Source: Gordonia jinhuaensis (GTDB taxonomy: Bacteria; Actinomycetota; Actinomycetes; Mycobacteriales; Mycobacteriaceae). Taken from it: a stretch of 64,000 nt of DNA. How positions within the stretch are numbered: position 1 is the stretch's first letter; each line of letters starts with the position of its first letter. Shown here one piece after another: positions 35,486 through 45,800 of the stretch. Under the pieces are notes generated by a model. The model was not told the origin of the DNA. It saw nothing but the letters and a program-made list of their open reading frames with translations, and searched no databases. The stretch lies in the NCBI RefSeq assembly GCF_014639795.1, contig NZ_BMGC01000016.1, positions 24,256-88,255 on the forward strand, given 5' to 3'. The position numbers and the translations under genes are program-made.

Positions 35486-35838
35486 GTGAACTGGTTGCGT
35501 CTGCGTGAACTGGTTGCGTCTGCGTGAACTGGTTGCGTGTGTGCGAACTGGTCGCGCTTGTTTGAACTGGTTGCGTTTGTGTAGACGCAACCAGTTGTGG
35601 CGTACGCAGCCAGTGCAATGGTTGCGTTTGTGAGAACTGGTTGCGCGCGCTCACACGCAACCAGTTCACGGGTGTGATTTTCTGGAGTTATCGGGGTGCC
35701 GGGGTGGGTGCGGTTGGGGTTGTGTCCTGGGCCTTCGGATTTGGTGTCAGAACTCGCTGCGCTCGGGTGAACTGGTTGTGTGTGTAGACGCAACCAGTTC
35801 AGACAAACGCAACCAGTTCAGACAAACGCAACCAGTTC
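35486..35838. repeat. Array of a 12-bp core at a 19-bp period in both orientations
   Basis: Core GAACTGGTTGCG. Forward copies begin at 35488, 35507, 35526, 35545 (one change), 35564, 35615 (degenerate), 35634 and 35769 (one change). Reverse copies CGCAACCAGTTC begin at 35586, 35605 (degenerate), 35656, 35789, 35808 and 35827. Neighbouring same-sense copies are exactly 19 bp apart with T/G-rich 7-bp spacers such as TCTGCGT or TTTGTGT. Where forward meets reverse, hairpins form: 35565-35596, 35634-35667 and 35769-35800. A unique stretch of about 100 bp (35670-35766) splits the array. It fills the 472-bp gap between convergent pntB and embB. As 19 is not a multiple of three, open frames across it are accidental. 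I know no named family for it. Confidence 0.9.
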
Positions 35839-35870
35839 CCGCTCCCGCCTGCGGACGGACGACCCGACCG

Positions 35871-38800
35871 TCAGTACCCCACCGACCGCATCGGTGCCGG
35901 ACTCCACGTACCCGACCGCGTGGCTGTCCCGAGTTCGAGCTTTGCCGGGGGAGCGGGGTCGATCTCGGTGAACCGCTGCAGATTTCCCCAGTCGCGCGCC
36001 CAGTCGTTCTTCATGTAGCTGGGCAGCAGAGTCGGGGTCAGCATCGCGTCGGTGAGTCCCAGCGGCCCGCCGGCCTTACCCGACATCCACGTCTGGCTGT
36101 TGACCTTCGTGGCGTTCGCGTCGGGCAGGATGCGCCACTTGGGCACCTGCGCCACACCGTTTTTCACCAGCATCGGCTGCTGGCACGGGAACACGAACGC
36201 GGGCAACCAGTCGATGAGAACCGGATCCTTGCGGCCCACCACCTCATCGAGTGTGCGCATCTGCGTCACACGCGGCGGTGTGATGGCAACCCACTGATCG
36301 TCGGAGGCGGTCGGGTCGGCGGCGATCACGCGCACCACATTGGCCCCGGCCGGTGCCTTGTCCATCGGGAAGCGCAGATTGCGCCACTGCGGCGCGGTCA
36401 GTGCGTCGGTGGGCGACATCGTGCCCAGCGGACGCACCGTGCCGTCGGCCTCGGTGCGGCCGAACTGCACGACGACCTTCGACCCGCCGGTGAGTACACC
36501 CTGGAAGTTGTAGGCGGCCACCGTTCCCGCCACCGACATCGTCAGCAACGGGCGGTCGTCGGAACGCTGCGGCAGGTCGTACCAGTCCGACGTGAGCTTG
36601 GCACCGCCACCGGTTCCATAGGAACCCAGAACCGGTGTCTGCGAAGGCTTCAGACCGAACGGCAGTTTCGCGGTCGACCCGTTCACGCCGCGCTGTCCCT
36701 GGCCGCCGGTGGTGCCCGCACTGGCCGACTCGCTGTTGGTGTCGGTGTCCTGCGACCCGGCACTGTTGCCAGCGCTGTTGGTGCCCGAGGTGGTGTTGCC
36801 GGTCGTATTGCCGCTGGTCGAGTTGCCGCCCGTCGAGGTCGACGTCGCGGTGTCACTGTCGGAACTCACCGTGGAGTCCACACTCAGATCGGTGGGCACA
36901 CCGTTGGGGTCGAAGCCGGTCATCCCCTTGCCGGCCAGCGCATCTCCAGGGCTCACGTTCTCCTGGCCGGGCAGCCGCGCCGGACGCAGCAGCCCGACGT
37001 TCGGATCCGGTTCCACCAGAACGTCATCGGCCATCGAGCAGATGTCGCCGCGCAATGCCTTGATGTTCGACGACGCCCAGGAGAAGCTGTCGCGCTGCAC
37101 ATAGGCACCCTTGGCCAGTGAGGCGACCTCGAAGAGCACCACCAGTCCGGCGATCAGCGGCAGCGGGGTCACGTGAAGCCGTCCGAACCGACTGGTCTTG
37201 CCCTCACGGGTCTGCTCGTCGGTGTAGTCGTCGCGGAAGTGCTGCCACAGCCCGACCAGCGCCACCACCGCCGCGACCGCGAGGATGGCCCAGCCCACGT
37301 TGATACCAGCCAGTTGCGGGGCGCGGTCCCACCACGGGACACCGAAGCTGCCGACGAACCACCAGCCGTTGGTCGCCGAGAAGGCCAGACCAGCCACGAA
37401 CAGCACCGCCGCGGCGAAGAACGTGCGGTTTCGCCTGCGGCGCAAGATGACCGGGGCCATCATCGCACCCGCCGCCGCACCGAGCACACCGGCGATACAG
37501 GCGTACACGCCGAAGTGGTGGGTCCACTTGGTGGGGGTGAAGGCGGTGAAGAACATCGTGCCCAGCACCGTGGCGACGATGCGCCACACCGGACCCTTGG
37601 CGATACCCGTGGGCATCCGCCTGCGCAGCATCACCAGGATCACCGCGAGCAGGCACAGGATCATCACCAGCACCGCGAACCGGCGCGACAATCCGCCGTC
37701 GACGGTGTTGAGCATCAGGTAGTAGTAGCGAACAGGTTCCTGCCACCACTCCAGCGTCGGACCGACCTGGGAGGCCACCTGATTGGCGGTGAGCACGCTG
37801 CCGAAGGTGTCGTCGGCGAAGATCTCGAACAACACCGCCGTCCCCGCGGCCAGGATCGGCGCGAGCAACGGTATGAGCCCGTCGCGTTTGCGGCGCATCA
37901 TCACCCGCTTGAGCAGCGGGCGGATGCCGGCGAGCAAGGCCGCCACGGCCATCAGGCCACCGGGGGCCACCGCGAGGGTGAACGCCGCGGTGAGTGTGCC
38001 GATCGCCAACGGGAGCAGTCGGCCGGTCGCAATCGAACGCTCCACGCAGCACCAGGTGAGCAGGGCTCCCACGGCCAACACGGGTTCGGGTCGCAGACCG
38101 TTGTTCAGTGGCAGCCACACCGCCAGGAACACTGTCGCCCCCGACCAGATCGCGGCCTGCGAGGTACGCACGGTCCGGCCCAGGCGCGGGATCGCCTCGC
38201 GGCTGATCAGCCACCAGCCCAGCAGCCCCAGCAGGAAGGCGGGCAGACGCATCCACGGTGCGGCGAGGCTGACATGGGTCATCGCCGAGAGCACGTAGTA
38301 GTGCCAGCCGAACGGGTCCTGCGGCACACCGAAGTAGCGGTAGTAGTTGTCGAGGTAGCCGGCGGTGCCCGCCACTCGCGCGACGGTGAAGTTGTAGCCG
38401 TCGTCGGAGGTGTTCGCGCCGATCAGCCACCACACCGCGAGGATCACGAACACCACCACGTCGACGGGGTGCACACGCCACCAGCCGGCCGGCAGCCAGC
38501 GGCGATGGCCGCGGCCGTCGCGCATGTCGAGGATCCCCAACGCGACCAGGGAGATCAACGTCAGCAGGATGCCGACGACGATGACGATCCGCTTGATCAC
38601 GGTCGGGGTGGTCACGTAGCGGGTGTCGATGGTGGCGTGGACCGACAGCCCCGCCGACGAGGCTGTCTTGGGTAGGTCGGTGTAGAAGCCGACGATCTGC
38701 GGGCGCAGGTTCGGGTCGTTGACGCCGAACGTGGTCTGCGGCGCCGCCGCACCGGCCGGGGCCGACGTGGTGTCGGCCAACCCCTCGATGCGACCGGACA

Positions 38801-39347
38801 CGCGCTTTCCGTCGGCGTTCACCACGATCGAGCAGTCCGGACTGGCCTCGGCGGCCGCGCGCGGTGCGGTCAGCACCACCACGTCGCGGATGGTCACGGT
38901 CAGCGTCTGCTCCGACACCCTGATGAACATGCCGCGTGCGCTGGCGTCCTCGCCACTGGTGGGGACGGTGGAGAACAGGTTGCCGCCCGAGCGCGGTAGT
39001 TCACGGGCCAGCGAGCACGGCACGGTGGCCGTCATGTCGATCGGGACGAACGACACGAGGGGCGCGGTCACCGACGACACCTGGCCCGACTGCGGCCAGT
39101 TCAGTTCTGCGGTGGTCTGTTTCACCGGCATGAACGGCGTCAGCACGGCCATGAGGAAGCCGAGGATGCCGGCGACCGACGCCACGATCTTCACCGTGCG
39201 ATAGGAACGTCGCCGACCGGTCGCCGGCGCGGAGGTCTCCGCCGTGTCGGTGCCGCCTGTCGAATCGCTCTGTCTCACAACCGTGTCCGTCGTCTCACCG
39301 GTGTCGCCCGCCTGGCGCCTGTCATCTCCGCTTGTCTTCTCAGTCAT
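35871..39347 (-). CDS. embB: Arabinosyltransferase, EmbB position
   Basis: A 1158-residue GT-C membrane enzyme that adds arabinofuranose from decaprenyl-phospho-arabinose to the cell-wall arabinan. One helix lies at about 52-72, then an extracellular domain, about 13 helices and a large C-terminal carbohydrate-binding domain ending WSPAPMRSVGY. The catalytic DD pair is present (residues 315-316 in TSDDGY). As third gene in the C-A-B order it is best called EmbB. The residue matching Met306 of M. tuberculosis EmbB is Val322 (codon 38382-38384). A Ser/Thr/Asn/Gly-rich insert of about 65 residues in the C-terminal part is unusual for Emb proteins. The start region overlaps a tandem repeat shared with the embA stop. 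Confidence 0.88.
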   Translation of the reverse strand: MTEKTSGDDRRQAGDTGETTDTVVRQSDSTGGTDTAETSAPATGRRRSYRTVKIVASVAGILGFLMAVLTPFMPVKQTTAELNWPQSGQVSSVTAPLVSFVPIDMTATVPCSLARELPRSGGNLFSTVPTSGEDASARGMFIRVSEQTLTVTIRDVVVLTAPRAAAEASPDCSIVVNADGKRVSGRIEGLADTTSAPAGAAAPQTTFGVNDPNLRPQIVGFYTDLPKTASSAGLSVHATIDTRYVTTPTVIKRIVIVVGILLTLISLVALGILDMRDGRGHRRWLPAGWWRVHPVDVVVFVILAVWWLIGANTSDDGYNFTVARVAGTAGYLDNYYRYFGVPQDPFGWHYYVLSAMTHVSLAAPWMRLPAFLLGLLGWWLISREAIPRLGRTVRTSQAAIWSGATVFLAVWLPLNNGLRPEPVLAVGALLTWCCVERSIATGRLLPLAIGTLTAAFTLAVAPGGLMAVAALLAGIRPLLKRVMMRRKRDGLIPLLAPILAAGTAVLFEIFADDTFGSVLTANQVASQVGPTLEWWQEPVRYYYLMLNTVDGGLSRRFAVLVMILCLLAVILVMLRRRMPTGIAKGPVWRIVATVLGTMFFTAFTPTKWTHHFGVYACIAGVLGAAAGAMMAPVILRRRRNRTFFAAAVLFVAGLAFSATNGWWFVGSFGVPWWDRAPQLAGINVGWAILAVAAVVALVGLWQHFRDDYTDEQTREGKTSRFGRLHVTPLPLIAGLVVLFEVASLAKGAYVQRDSFSWASSNIKALRGDICSMADDVLVEPDPNVGLLRPARLPGQENVSPGDALAGKGMTGFDPNGVPTDLSVDSTVSSDSDTATSTSTGGNSTSGNTTGNTTSGTNSAGNSAGSQDTDTNSESASAGTTGGQGQRGVNGSTAKLPFGLKPSQTPVLGSYGTGGGAKLTSDWYDLPQRSDDRPLLTMSVAGTVAAYNFQGVLTGGSKVVVQFGRTEADGTVRPLGTMSPTDALTAPQWRNLRFPMDKAPAGANVVRVIAADPTASDDQWVAITPPRVTQMRTLDEVVGRKDPVLIDWLPAFVFPCQQPMLVKNGVAQVPKWRILPDANATKVNSQTWMSGKAGGPLGLTDAMLTPTLLPSYMKNDWARDWGNLQRFTEIDPAPPAKLELGTATRSGTWSPAPMRSVGY

Positions 39348-39387
39348 CGACCGTCATCTCAGTCATCAACGCATCTCAGTCATCAAC
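39336..39387. repeat. Tandem duplication of the embA stop / embB start junction
   Basis: Two identical 16-mers CATCTCAGTCATCAAC (39355-39370 and 39372-39387) and a diverged third copy (39336-39351) are spaced 17 and 19 bp apart. On the minus strand each carries GATGACTGAG, i.e. an ATG-ACT-GAG start overlapping a TGA stop. Copy 1 is the embA end, copy 3 is the embB start, and copy 2 starts an eight-codon frame. Confidence 0.8.
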
Positions 39388-42300
39388 GTTGGCCACCATT
39401 CTGATCGCCCCGTCGCGGGTCCAGCCCCAGGCGCGACGATCGCCGGTGGTCACCGATGCGGCGTGCGCGTCGGGTACCAGCGGGTTGAGCCGCTGCAGTG
39501 AACCCCAGTCGCGGTACCAGTCGTGGTCGAGGTAGGTGGGGATGGTGGTCGGGCTCGTGGTGGATTCGGAGATGCCGAGGATGCCGCCGGCCTCGGTCTC
39601 CTGCCACGTTTTCGACTGTGTCGCCGCGGTGATGCGGTCGGGCAGGATCCGCCACTTCGGTACGTCGGCCACACCGTTGTGGATGCCGACCGGACGCTGA
39701 CACGGGAACTGCGCGGCCACCGCGAAGTCCAGCAGGGTGGGTGCATCCGAGCCGACCACCGACTGCAGCGTCTCCAGCATCGGCGCACGCGGCGGGGTCA
39801 CCGCGATCCACTGCTTGGGGTTGACGTTGTTGTCGTCGGCCACGATGCGCATCGCGGTCGCACCCGCGGGTACCCGGTCCATCGGCACCCGCATGTTGCG
39901 CCACGGGCGGTTCGGCGGATTGGGTCCGGGGTCGATGGGCAGGATCGAGCCGCCGATCTGCTCGAAGCCGCCGTCGGCGCCGCGCTTGCCGAACTGCACG
40001 GTCAGCGACTGCCCGTATTCGGGGACGCCGTTTTCGTCGACGGTGAAGATCGAGCCGGCTGCGCTGAACACCAAGAGGGGTGAGGCGTCTCGGTCGGGCA
40101 GTGCGTACCAGCCGGTGGTGAGTTTGGCCTGGCCGGTGTTGTAGCCGTAGCTGCCCAGCACCGGGGTCGTCGCCGGGTCCAGGGCGTAAGGCAGTGCAAC
40201 GGTGGATCCGTTGACGGTCTTGGGGCCATAGCCGCCGAGCGTGCCCGCCTCGCCGCCGGCGTAGGGATAGGAAGCGGCACCGCCGACGGCGACGTTCTCC
40301 ATGCCGGCCTTCATCTGGTCGTAGTCGGGGGTCAGATCGGATGCCACACCGTTGGGCGTGAACCCGGTGGACTCCGATCCGGCCAGCGCGGCCGAGGCCG
40401 ACTTGCCCTCGGCGCTGGTGAGCATGCCCGCGTTCGGATCCGTCTCGACCAGTACGTCGTCGGCCATCGCGCAGGTGTTGCCGGTCAGTGCACGCAGGTT
40501 GCCCGAGAGAACCGTGTAGGCCGGCCGACGTGCGGCGGCGCCCTTGAGGAACAGCGCGAGGATCACCACGACCATCAGCCAGGCGATCACCGCGATGGGG
40601 GAGGACGCCAGGAACAAGCGGCGTCGGTCGGCCGTGGACTCCTTGTCCGAGCCGCCGTCACCCTGATGCCGCAGACCCTTGTTGGCGGTGTAGTCCAGCC
40701 GCAGGTGCTGCCACACCGCCACCGCACAGGCCAGTACCGCCAGGACCAGGAAGATCGTCGAGACTTGTTTACCGGCGATCACCGGCGCCCGGTCGAACCA
40801 CGAGATGCCCAGGTTGTATGCCCACGGCCAGGCGTTGTACCCGGCGGTCGCCGCAGCGAGGGCGAACATCAGCCCGGCGACGAACACCCACAGGTTGCGC
40901 GCCGATCGCGAGGCGGTCTCCGAGATCGCGACCGTCGCGGCGGCCGCCAGCGCGGCGGCGAACCCGGCGTAGATGCCGAACTGCACGGTCCACTTGGTGG
41001 GTGCGAAGGCCAGCAGCAGCATCGTCACCAGGGTCGCGCCCACCACACGCCAGGTGGGCCCGGGGTCGATGCGCCCGATGCGACCGCGCCGCAACATCAC
41101 CGCGACGGTGACGGCCAGCGAGGCGAACAGCAGCAGCACCGGCACGCGGCGGGTCAGCGACCCGTCCGGGGAGGTGACGGTGAGGAAGTAGTAGCGCATG
41201 TACTCCTGGCTCCACCCCAGGGTGGGTCCGACCGCGCGGCGCAGGCGCATGCCGTCGAGCACGGTCACCGGCGTCTGGTCGCGGAACACGATGACCAGCA
41301 CCAGCAGTGCGGCCGCGACGATCGGCGCGACCAGTGCGGCCAGTCCGGCCTCGTTGCGGCGGCGCATGAGCAGCGACAGCAGCGCGCGCGCCGACACCAG
41401 CAACACGGCCAGTCCGATCACACCGTGCGGTGCGAGTGCGAGGGTGAAGCCGGCCGCGATCGCGGCGGCCGCGGCGGGCAGCAGTCGACGGGTGGCGATG
41501 GACTGTTCGGCCATCCACCAGGTGATCAGTGAACCGAGCACGATCACCGATTCGCTGCGCAGTCCGCTGTCGAAAGGCAGCCAGAAGGCCAGGAACACCG
41601 CTGCGGCCGCCCAGGTGGCCCACGCGCTGCGCCGCACACCGGCACCCAGGCGCGGGATGAGCACACGGCTGAGGATGAACCAGGACGCCAGACCGGCCGC
41701 GAGCGCGGGCAGATGCATCCACAGTCCGGCGGTCGACACCTGCGACCACAGTGACAAGAAGCTGTAGTACCAGTCGAACGGCGCCTCGGGTACGTCGAAG
41801 AAGCGGTAGTAGTTGCCGAGGTAGCCGGCGCCGTGGGCTACCCGGCCCATCGTGAGGATGTAGCCGTCGTCGGCGGTGCCCGCCCCGAGGAACAGCCACA
41901 CCGCCAGTACGAGGGTCACCACGGTGTCGGTCCAGCGCGGTCGCAACGCTGAGAGCACGTGATGTCTGCGCAGGCGTCTGCGCACATAGCCGAATCGGTA
42001 GTCGAGTCCGGCCAGTGCGAGCAGTGAGATCGCCACGCTGATGATCGACAGGATGATCGCGGCCAGTTTGATTGCCGAGGGACGCGAGTCGAAGCGCGAG
42101 TCGATCGTGATCGTGACGTGGGTGGCCGGTCCGGCGGCGCGGATCTGGTCGGTGGTCAGCGACGAGAAGATGCCCGACACCTGCGGACGTCGGTCGGGGC
42201 CGAGGGTGTTCGCGCCGCCGAGTCCGACGAACCGTGCGCCGACACCGGTCGGGTCCGACCAGATGTGCAGCTCACGGCAGTCCGCAGAGGCGACATCGGC

Positions 42301-42690
42301 ACGGCTTGCCTGCGTCAGGGTGGCCCCGCGGGAGGTCACGGTGATCGTCGAGGCGTTCGCGGTGACGAACAGTCCGCGCGAGGAGGACTTCATCGCGGTG
42401 GACGGCATGGTCGAGAAGATGACCCCGCCGTCGCGGTCGACGTCGCCGAGTGTGCGGCAACTGAGCACCACGTCCATCGACTGCGCTGATTGTTCGATCA
42501 GCGGCGCGGTGACCGACGGGGTGGATTCGGACAGTTGCTGACCCTGTGGCCAGGTGATTGTCGCGGTTTTCTGGGTCACCGGGAGCAGGGGGGTGACGAT
42601 GCAGAGCACAATGCCCACCAGCCCGGCAATCACAGCGATCGATCGGAGGACCCCCGCGCTGGGGACTCGAGCTGACACAGGCACGAGCAA
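39376..42690 (-). CDS. embA: Arabinosyltransferase, EmbA position
   Basis: A 1104-residue GT-C arabinosyltransferase of the Emb family, second in the three-gene run. It has one N-terminal helix, an extracellular domain, the catalytic loop TADDGYILTMGRV, about 13 helices and a C-terminal carbohydrate-binding domain. In mycobacteria EmbA pairs with EmbB to build the terminal hexa-arabinofuranosyl motif of arabinogalactan. The start is doubtful: TTG 42690 or the GTG two codons later, with no clear ribosome site. The embC gap is 110 bases. A perfect inverted repeat (42676-42713) surrounds the start. Its end lies in a tandem repeat with the embB start. Confidence 0.87.
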   Translation of the reverse strand: MLVPVSARVPSAGVLRSIAVIAGLVGIVLCIVTPLLPVTQKTATITWPQGQQLSESTPSVTAPLIEQSAQSMDVVLSCRTLGDVDRDGGVIFSTMPSTAMKSSSRGLFVTANASTITVTSRGATLTQASRADVASADCRELHIWSDPTGVGARFVGLGGANTLGPDRRPQVSGIFSSLTTDQIRAAGPATHVTITIDSRFDSRPSAIKLAAIILSIISVAISLLALAGLDYRFGYVRRRLRRHHVLSALRPRWTDTVVTLVLAVWLFLGAGTADDGYILTMGRVAHGAGYLGNYYRFFDVPEAPFDWYYSFLSLWSQVSTAGLWMHLPALAAGLASWFILSRVLIPRLGAGVRRSAWATWAAAAVFLAFWLPFDSGLRSESVIVLGSLITWWMAEQSIATRRLLPAAAAAIAAGFTLALAPHGVIGLAVLLVSARALLSLLMRRRNEAGLAALVAPIVAAALLVLVIVFRDQTPVTVLDGMRLRRAVGPTLGWSQEYMRYYFLTVTSPDGSLTRRVPVLLLFASLAVTVAVMLRRGRIGRIDPGPTWRVVGATLVTMLLLAFAPTKWTVQFGIYAGFAAALAAAATVAISETASRSARNLWVFVAGLMFALAAATAGYNAWPWAYNLGISWFDRAPVIAGKQVSTIFLVLAVLACAVAVWQHLRLDYTANKGLRHQGDGGSDKESTADRRRLFLASSPIAVIAWLMVVVILALFLKGAAARRPAYTVLSGNLRALTGNTCAMADDVLVETDPNAGMLTSAEGKSASAALAGSESTGFTPNGVASDLTPDYDQMKAGMENVAVGGAASYPYAGGEAGTLGGYGPKTVNGSTVALPYALDPATTPVLGSYGYNTGQAKLTTGWYALPDRDASPLLVFSAAGSIFTVDENGVPEYGQSLTVQFGKRGADGGFEQIGGSILPIDPGPNPPNRPWRNMRVPMDRVPAGATAMRIVADDNNVNPKQWIAVTPPRAPMLETLQSVVGSDAPTLLDFAVAAQFPCQRPVGIHNGVADVPKWRILPDRITAATQSKTWQETEAGGILGISESTTSPTTIPTYLDHDWYRDWGSLQRLNPLVPDAHAASVTTGDRRAWGWTRDGAIRMVANVDD

Positions 42691-42713
42691 TGATGCTATT
42701 CGACGTGCCTGTG
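42676..42713. promoter_or_regulatory. Inverted repeat straddling the embA start codon
   Basis: CACAGGCACG (42676-42685) and CGTGCCTGTG (42704-42713) form a perfect 10-bp stem with an 18-base loop. The candidate embA start codons at 42690 (TTG, in the loop) and 42684 (GTG, in the stem) lie inside it, so in mRNA the hairpin could limit initiation. It might instead be an operator. Confidence 0.45.
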
Positions 42714-42800
42714 CGTGGGTGAACCCGCTGGTGAGCTGGCATTCAGCGTGTCAAACTCCGCACGGTACCGGATCAAAGGCCACTGGTCGCAGCGCTGCGT

Positions 42801-45800
42801 TCAGTAGCGGATCGGCGCCGGACTCCACAATCCGCTGCGGCGGGCGGTGCCGACGTCGAGCTTCGCGGTGACCGGGTCGTCGTAGGCGGTGTAGCGCTCC
42901 AGCGACCCCCAGTCGCGGCCGATGTCGCCCTGCAGATAGCTGGGCACCGTGGTCGAGTCGAGTGCGATCTCGATCCAGCCCAGCGGGCCACCACCGAAGG
43001 AGTCCTGCCACGCCGACACGGCTGCCGACAGGTCCGCGCCGGGCATGATGCGCCACTTGGGTACCTCGGCGACACCGTATTGGTGGTCGAAGGGCCGCTG
43101 ACAGGGGAAGGCGAGACCTGATGTCCAGTCGATCTGCACCGGATCGGAACTGCCCACCATCTTCTGCAGTGTCTGCAGATGCGGGGTCCGCGGCGGCGTG
43201 ACCACCATGAAGTTGTCCTCGGAGAGGTTGTTGTCCACGGCGGTGATCCGCACCGCGGTGGTCTCCTTGGGCAGTGTCGAGCGGTAGATGCGCAGGTTGC
43301 GCCACGACGGGGACGGTCCCGGATCGATCATGGTCACCTCGCCGGCCGAGGTGAGGTCGGCGTCGCGGGTGGTCGGGCTGACCGGCTGGGTCGTGTACTG
43401 CAGTTTCAGGTTGTCGTTGTCGTAGCGTCCGGCCACCGACATCACCACCAGCGGCTCGTCGGATTCCTTGGGCAGCAGGCGATACCACGACGACTGCAGT
43501 CGTGCGGGGGACTGGTCGGTGGCCGAGTAGCTGCCGAGAACCGGGGTGGTGGCCTCGTTCAGCCCGAACGGGAGTTCGGCGAGGCTTCCGTTGACCCCGG
43601 CGGTGCCCGACTCGCCGCCGCCGGTCCCGCTGGCGTTGTTGTTCAGCACATCCGGTGAGGCGGCGACGTTCGAGCTCAGCACGCCCAGGGAGTCGGCGCT
43701 GGCGTGGGAGTCGAGGCTCTTGGGGATGCCGTTGGCCGAGAAGCCGTAGGTGGTGGGTCCGCCGTCGGAGGCGACGAGGGTGGGTCCGGCGAGTGGGTCA
43801 CTCGCCGCGCGCGGATCCACGGGGGTGAGCATCCCGGCGTTGGCGTCCGGTTCCACGAGCACCTTGTCAGCCATCGCACACGGTCGGCCGAACAGGGCGG
43901 CGATGTTCGACGACTGCAGCGAGAACGAGCCGCTCTGGTTGGTTCCGGCCACCACCGCGGTGGCCACCTCGAAGACCACCACCAGGAATGCCAGGACCAT
44001 CAACGGCGACGATCTGACCGCGCGCCAGTTGCCCGAGGTCCCGGCGGTGTCACCCGCGCCGGCCTGGCTCGCGGCGGGCTGCGTATACGGCTCTCGGAAA
44101 TGCACCCAGGCGGCGCATGCCAGGGCGATGAGGGAGAGGTAGAGCAGGGCGTTACCGAGATCGACCACCAGATGGGGCATCTGCACACCCCAGGGCATCC
44201 CCCAGTTGGAGTAGTAGAAGGACGCATTGGGCCCGGTGAACGACAAGCCGGTGATGAACAGCACCAGCGAGGTGAACAGCAGCCGGTTGCGTTTGCCGTT
44301 CATCGCCTCACCGGTGACCGCGATGGCCGCGATCGCCGCGAGTGCCGGTGCCAGGCCGGCGAACACACCGAAATGGTGGGTCCACTTGGTCGGGGTGAAC
44401 ATCAGGAAGATCAGCGACATGAAGGTGATGCCGACGATGCGACGCGACGGTCCGACCGCGGTGCCGGGGATGCGGTTCTTGCGGATGAGCATCGCCGCGG
44501 AGACCACCAGACCTGCGAACATGCTCAGGACCGCGAACCGTCTTCCCACCGAACCGTTGGCGGAGAATTCGAAAAGCGCAGAGTAGCGGGCGATCTCGTT
44601 GTACCAGTGCGACGAGGGACCCAGTGCGGTCTTCATCTGCGACGAGTCGACGAATGCGGTCAACGTCAGACTCGAGAACACCACGAAGATCACGAAGACC
44701 CCGGCGGCGAGGATCGGCAACATCAGCGCGGCCATCGACCACCAGAGGTTGCCGAAGCGTTCGGTGCGCCGGATCTCCTTCGCGCGCTTGATGTAGGAGC
44801 CCATGATCGGCCGGGCGCCGGCGATCAGTGCGGCCACCGCCATCAGCCCGGTCGGTCCTGCAGCGAGGCTGAAGGCGCCGATCAGGCAGGCGATCGCCGC
44901 GGGCAGCAGCCGCCCGGTGGCGGTGGCTCGTTCGACCGAACACCAGGTGAGCAGGGCCCCCAGGCAGATGATCGGTTCGGGTCGCAACCCGTTGTTGAAC
45001 GGGAACCAGCAGGCCAGGAACACGAAGGCCGCGGTCCAGCCGACCGTCGCATTGGACTTGGCGGCGCGACCCAGGCGGGGCAGTACCTCGTGACTGATGA
45101 TGAGCCACACCATGATCCCGCACGCCAGGGCCGGTAGGCGCACCCATGGGCTGGCCGTGGTCACCTGGGCCAACCAGCCGAACACCTGGTAGTACCACCC
45201 GAAGGGCGCCTCGGGTGCGCCGTACCAGCGGTAGTAGTTGGCCGTGTAGTGGGCGTGTTCGGCCACCCGCGACATCGTCAGCAGGTAGCCGTCGTCGGAG
45301 GTGTTGATCCCGATGAAATGCCAGACGATCAGTGCGCCGATCACCACCACGTCGCGGATGTTCAGTCGCCACCACCGGTGCGGGAAGATCCGGCGATGGC
45401 CGTGGCCGTCAGTGGCGTCGAGCCGGGCCAGCGCGATCAGCGAGGCGATCGTGGCGAGGATGCCGATGATGATCAACGTGCGCTTGAGGGGGGTGGGCGA
45501 GGTGGTGTAGCGGGTGTCGATGGTGGCGGTGGCGCTCAGGCCGGGGATGGCCGCCGACGGCCCGGCGAGGTCGCTGTAGATGCCGGTGACCTGGGGCCGC
45601 TGGTCGCCGTCGGAGGTCTCGCCCTCCAGTGGCGAACCGTCGGGTTCGGTCATGCCGACGAAGCGGGCGCTGACCTTGTCGGAGTCGGCGGTCACCTCGA
45701 TGCGCTGGCAGTTCTGCGCGCGGACGTCGGCCAGTGTGGTCGCCACCACCAGCGAGTTGCGGACCAGCACCTCGATGGTCTGCTGGTTGTCGGGTGCGCC

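Noticed and set aside
35437..35793. Minus-strand frames of 98-118 codons across the 19-bp array
   Set aside because: The repeat period is not a multiple of three, so the repeated NQF/ATSS peptides are an accident of the DNA repeat.
35486..35838. CRISPR array
   Set aside because: The core is only 12 bp, spacers are 7 bp and similar to each other, orientation flips, and no cas gene is present.
37173..38675. A 500-codon plus-strand frame inside embB
   Set aside because: Antisense shadow of a conserved arabinosyltransferase; the sequence is His/Arg/Gln-rich with no domain.
43704..45137. A 477-codon plus-strand frame inside embC
   Set aside because: Same kind of shadow as in embB.
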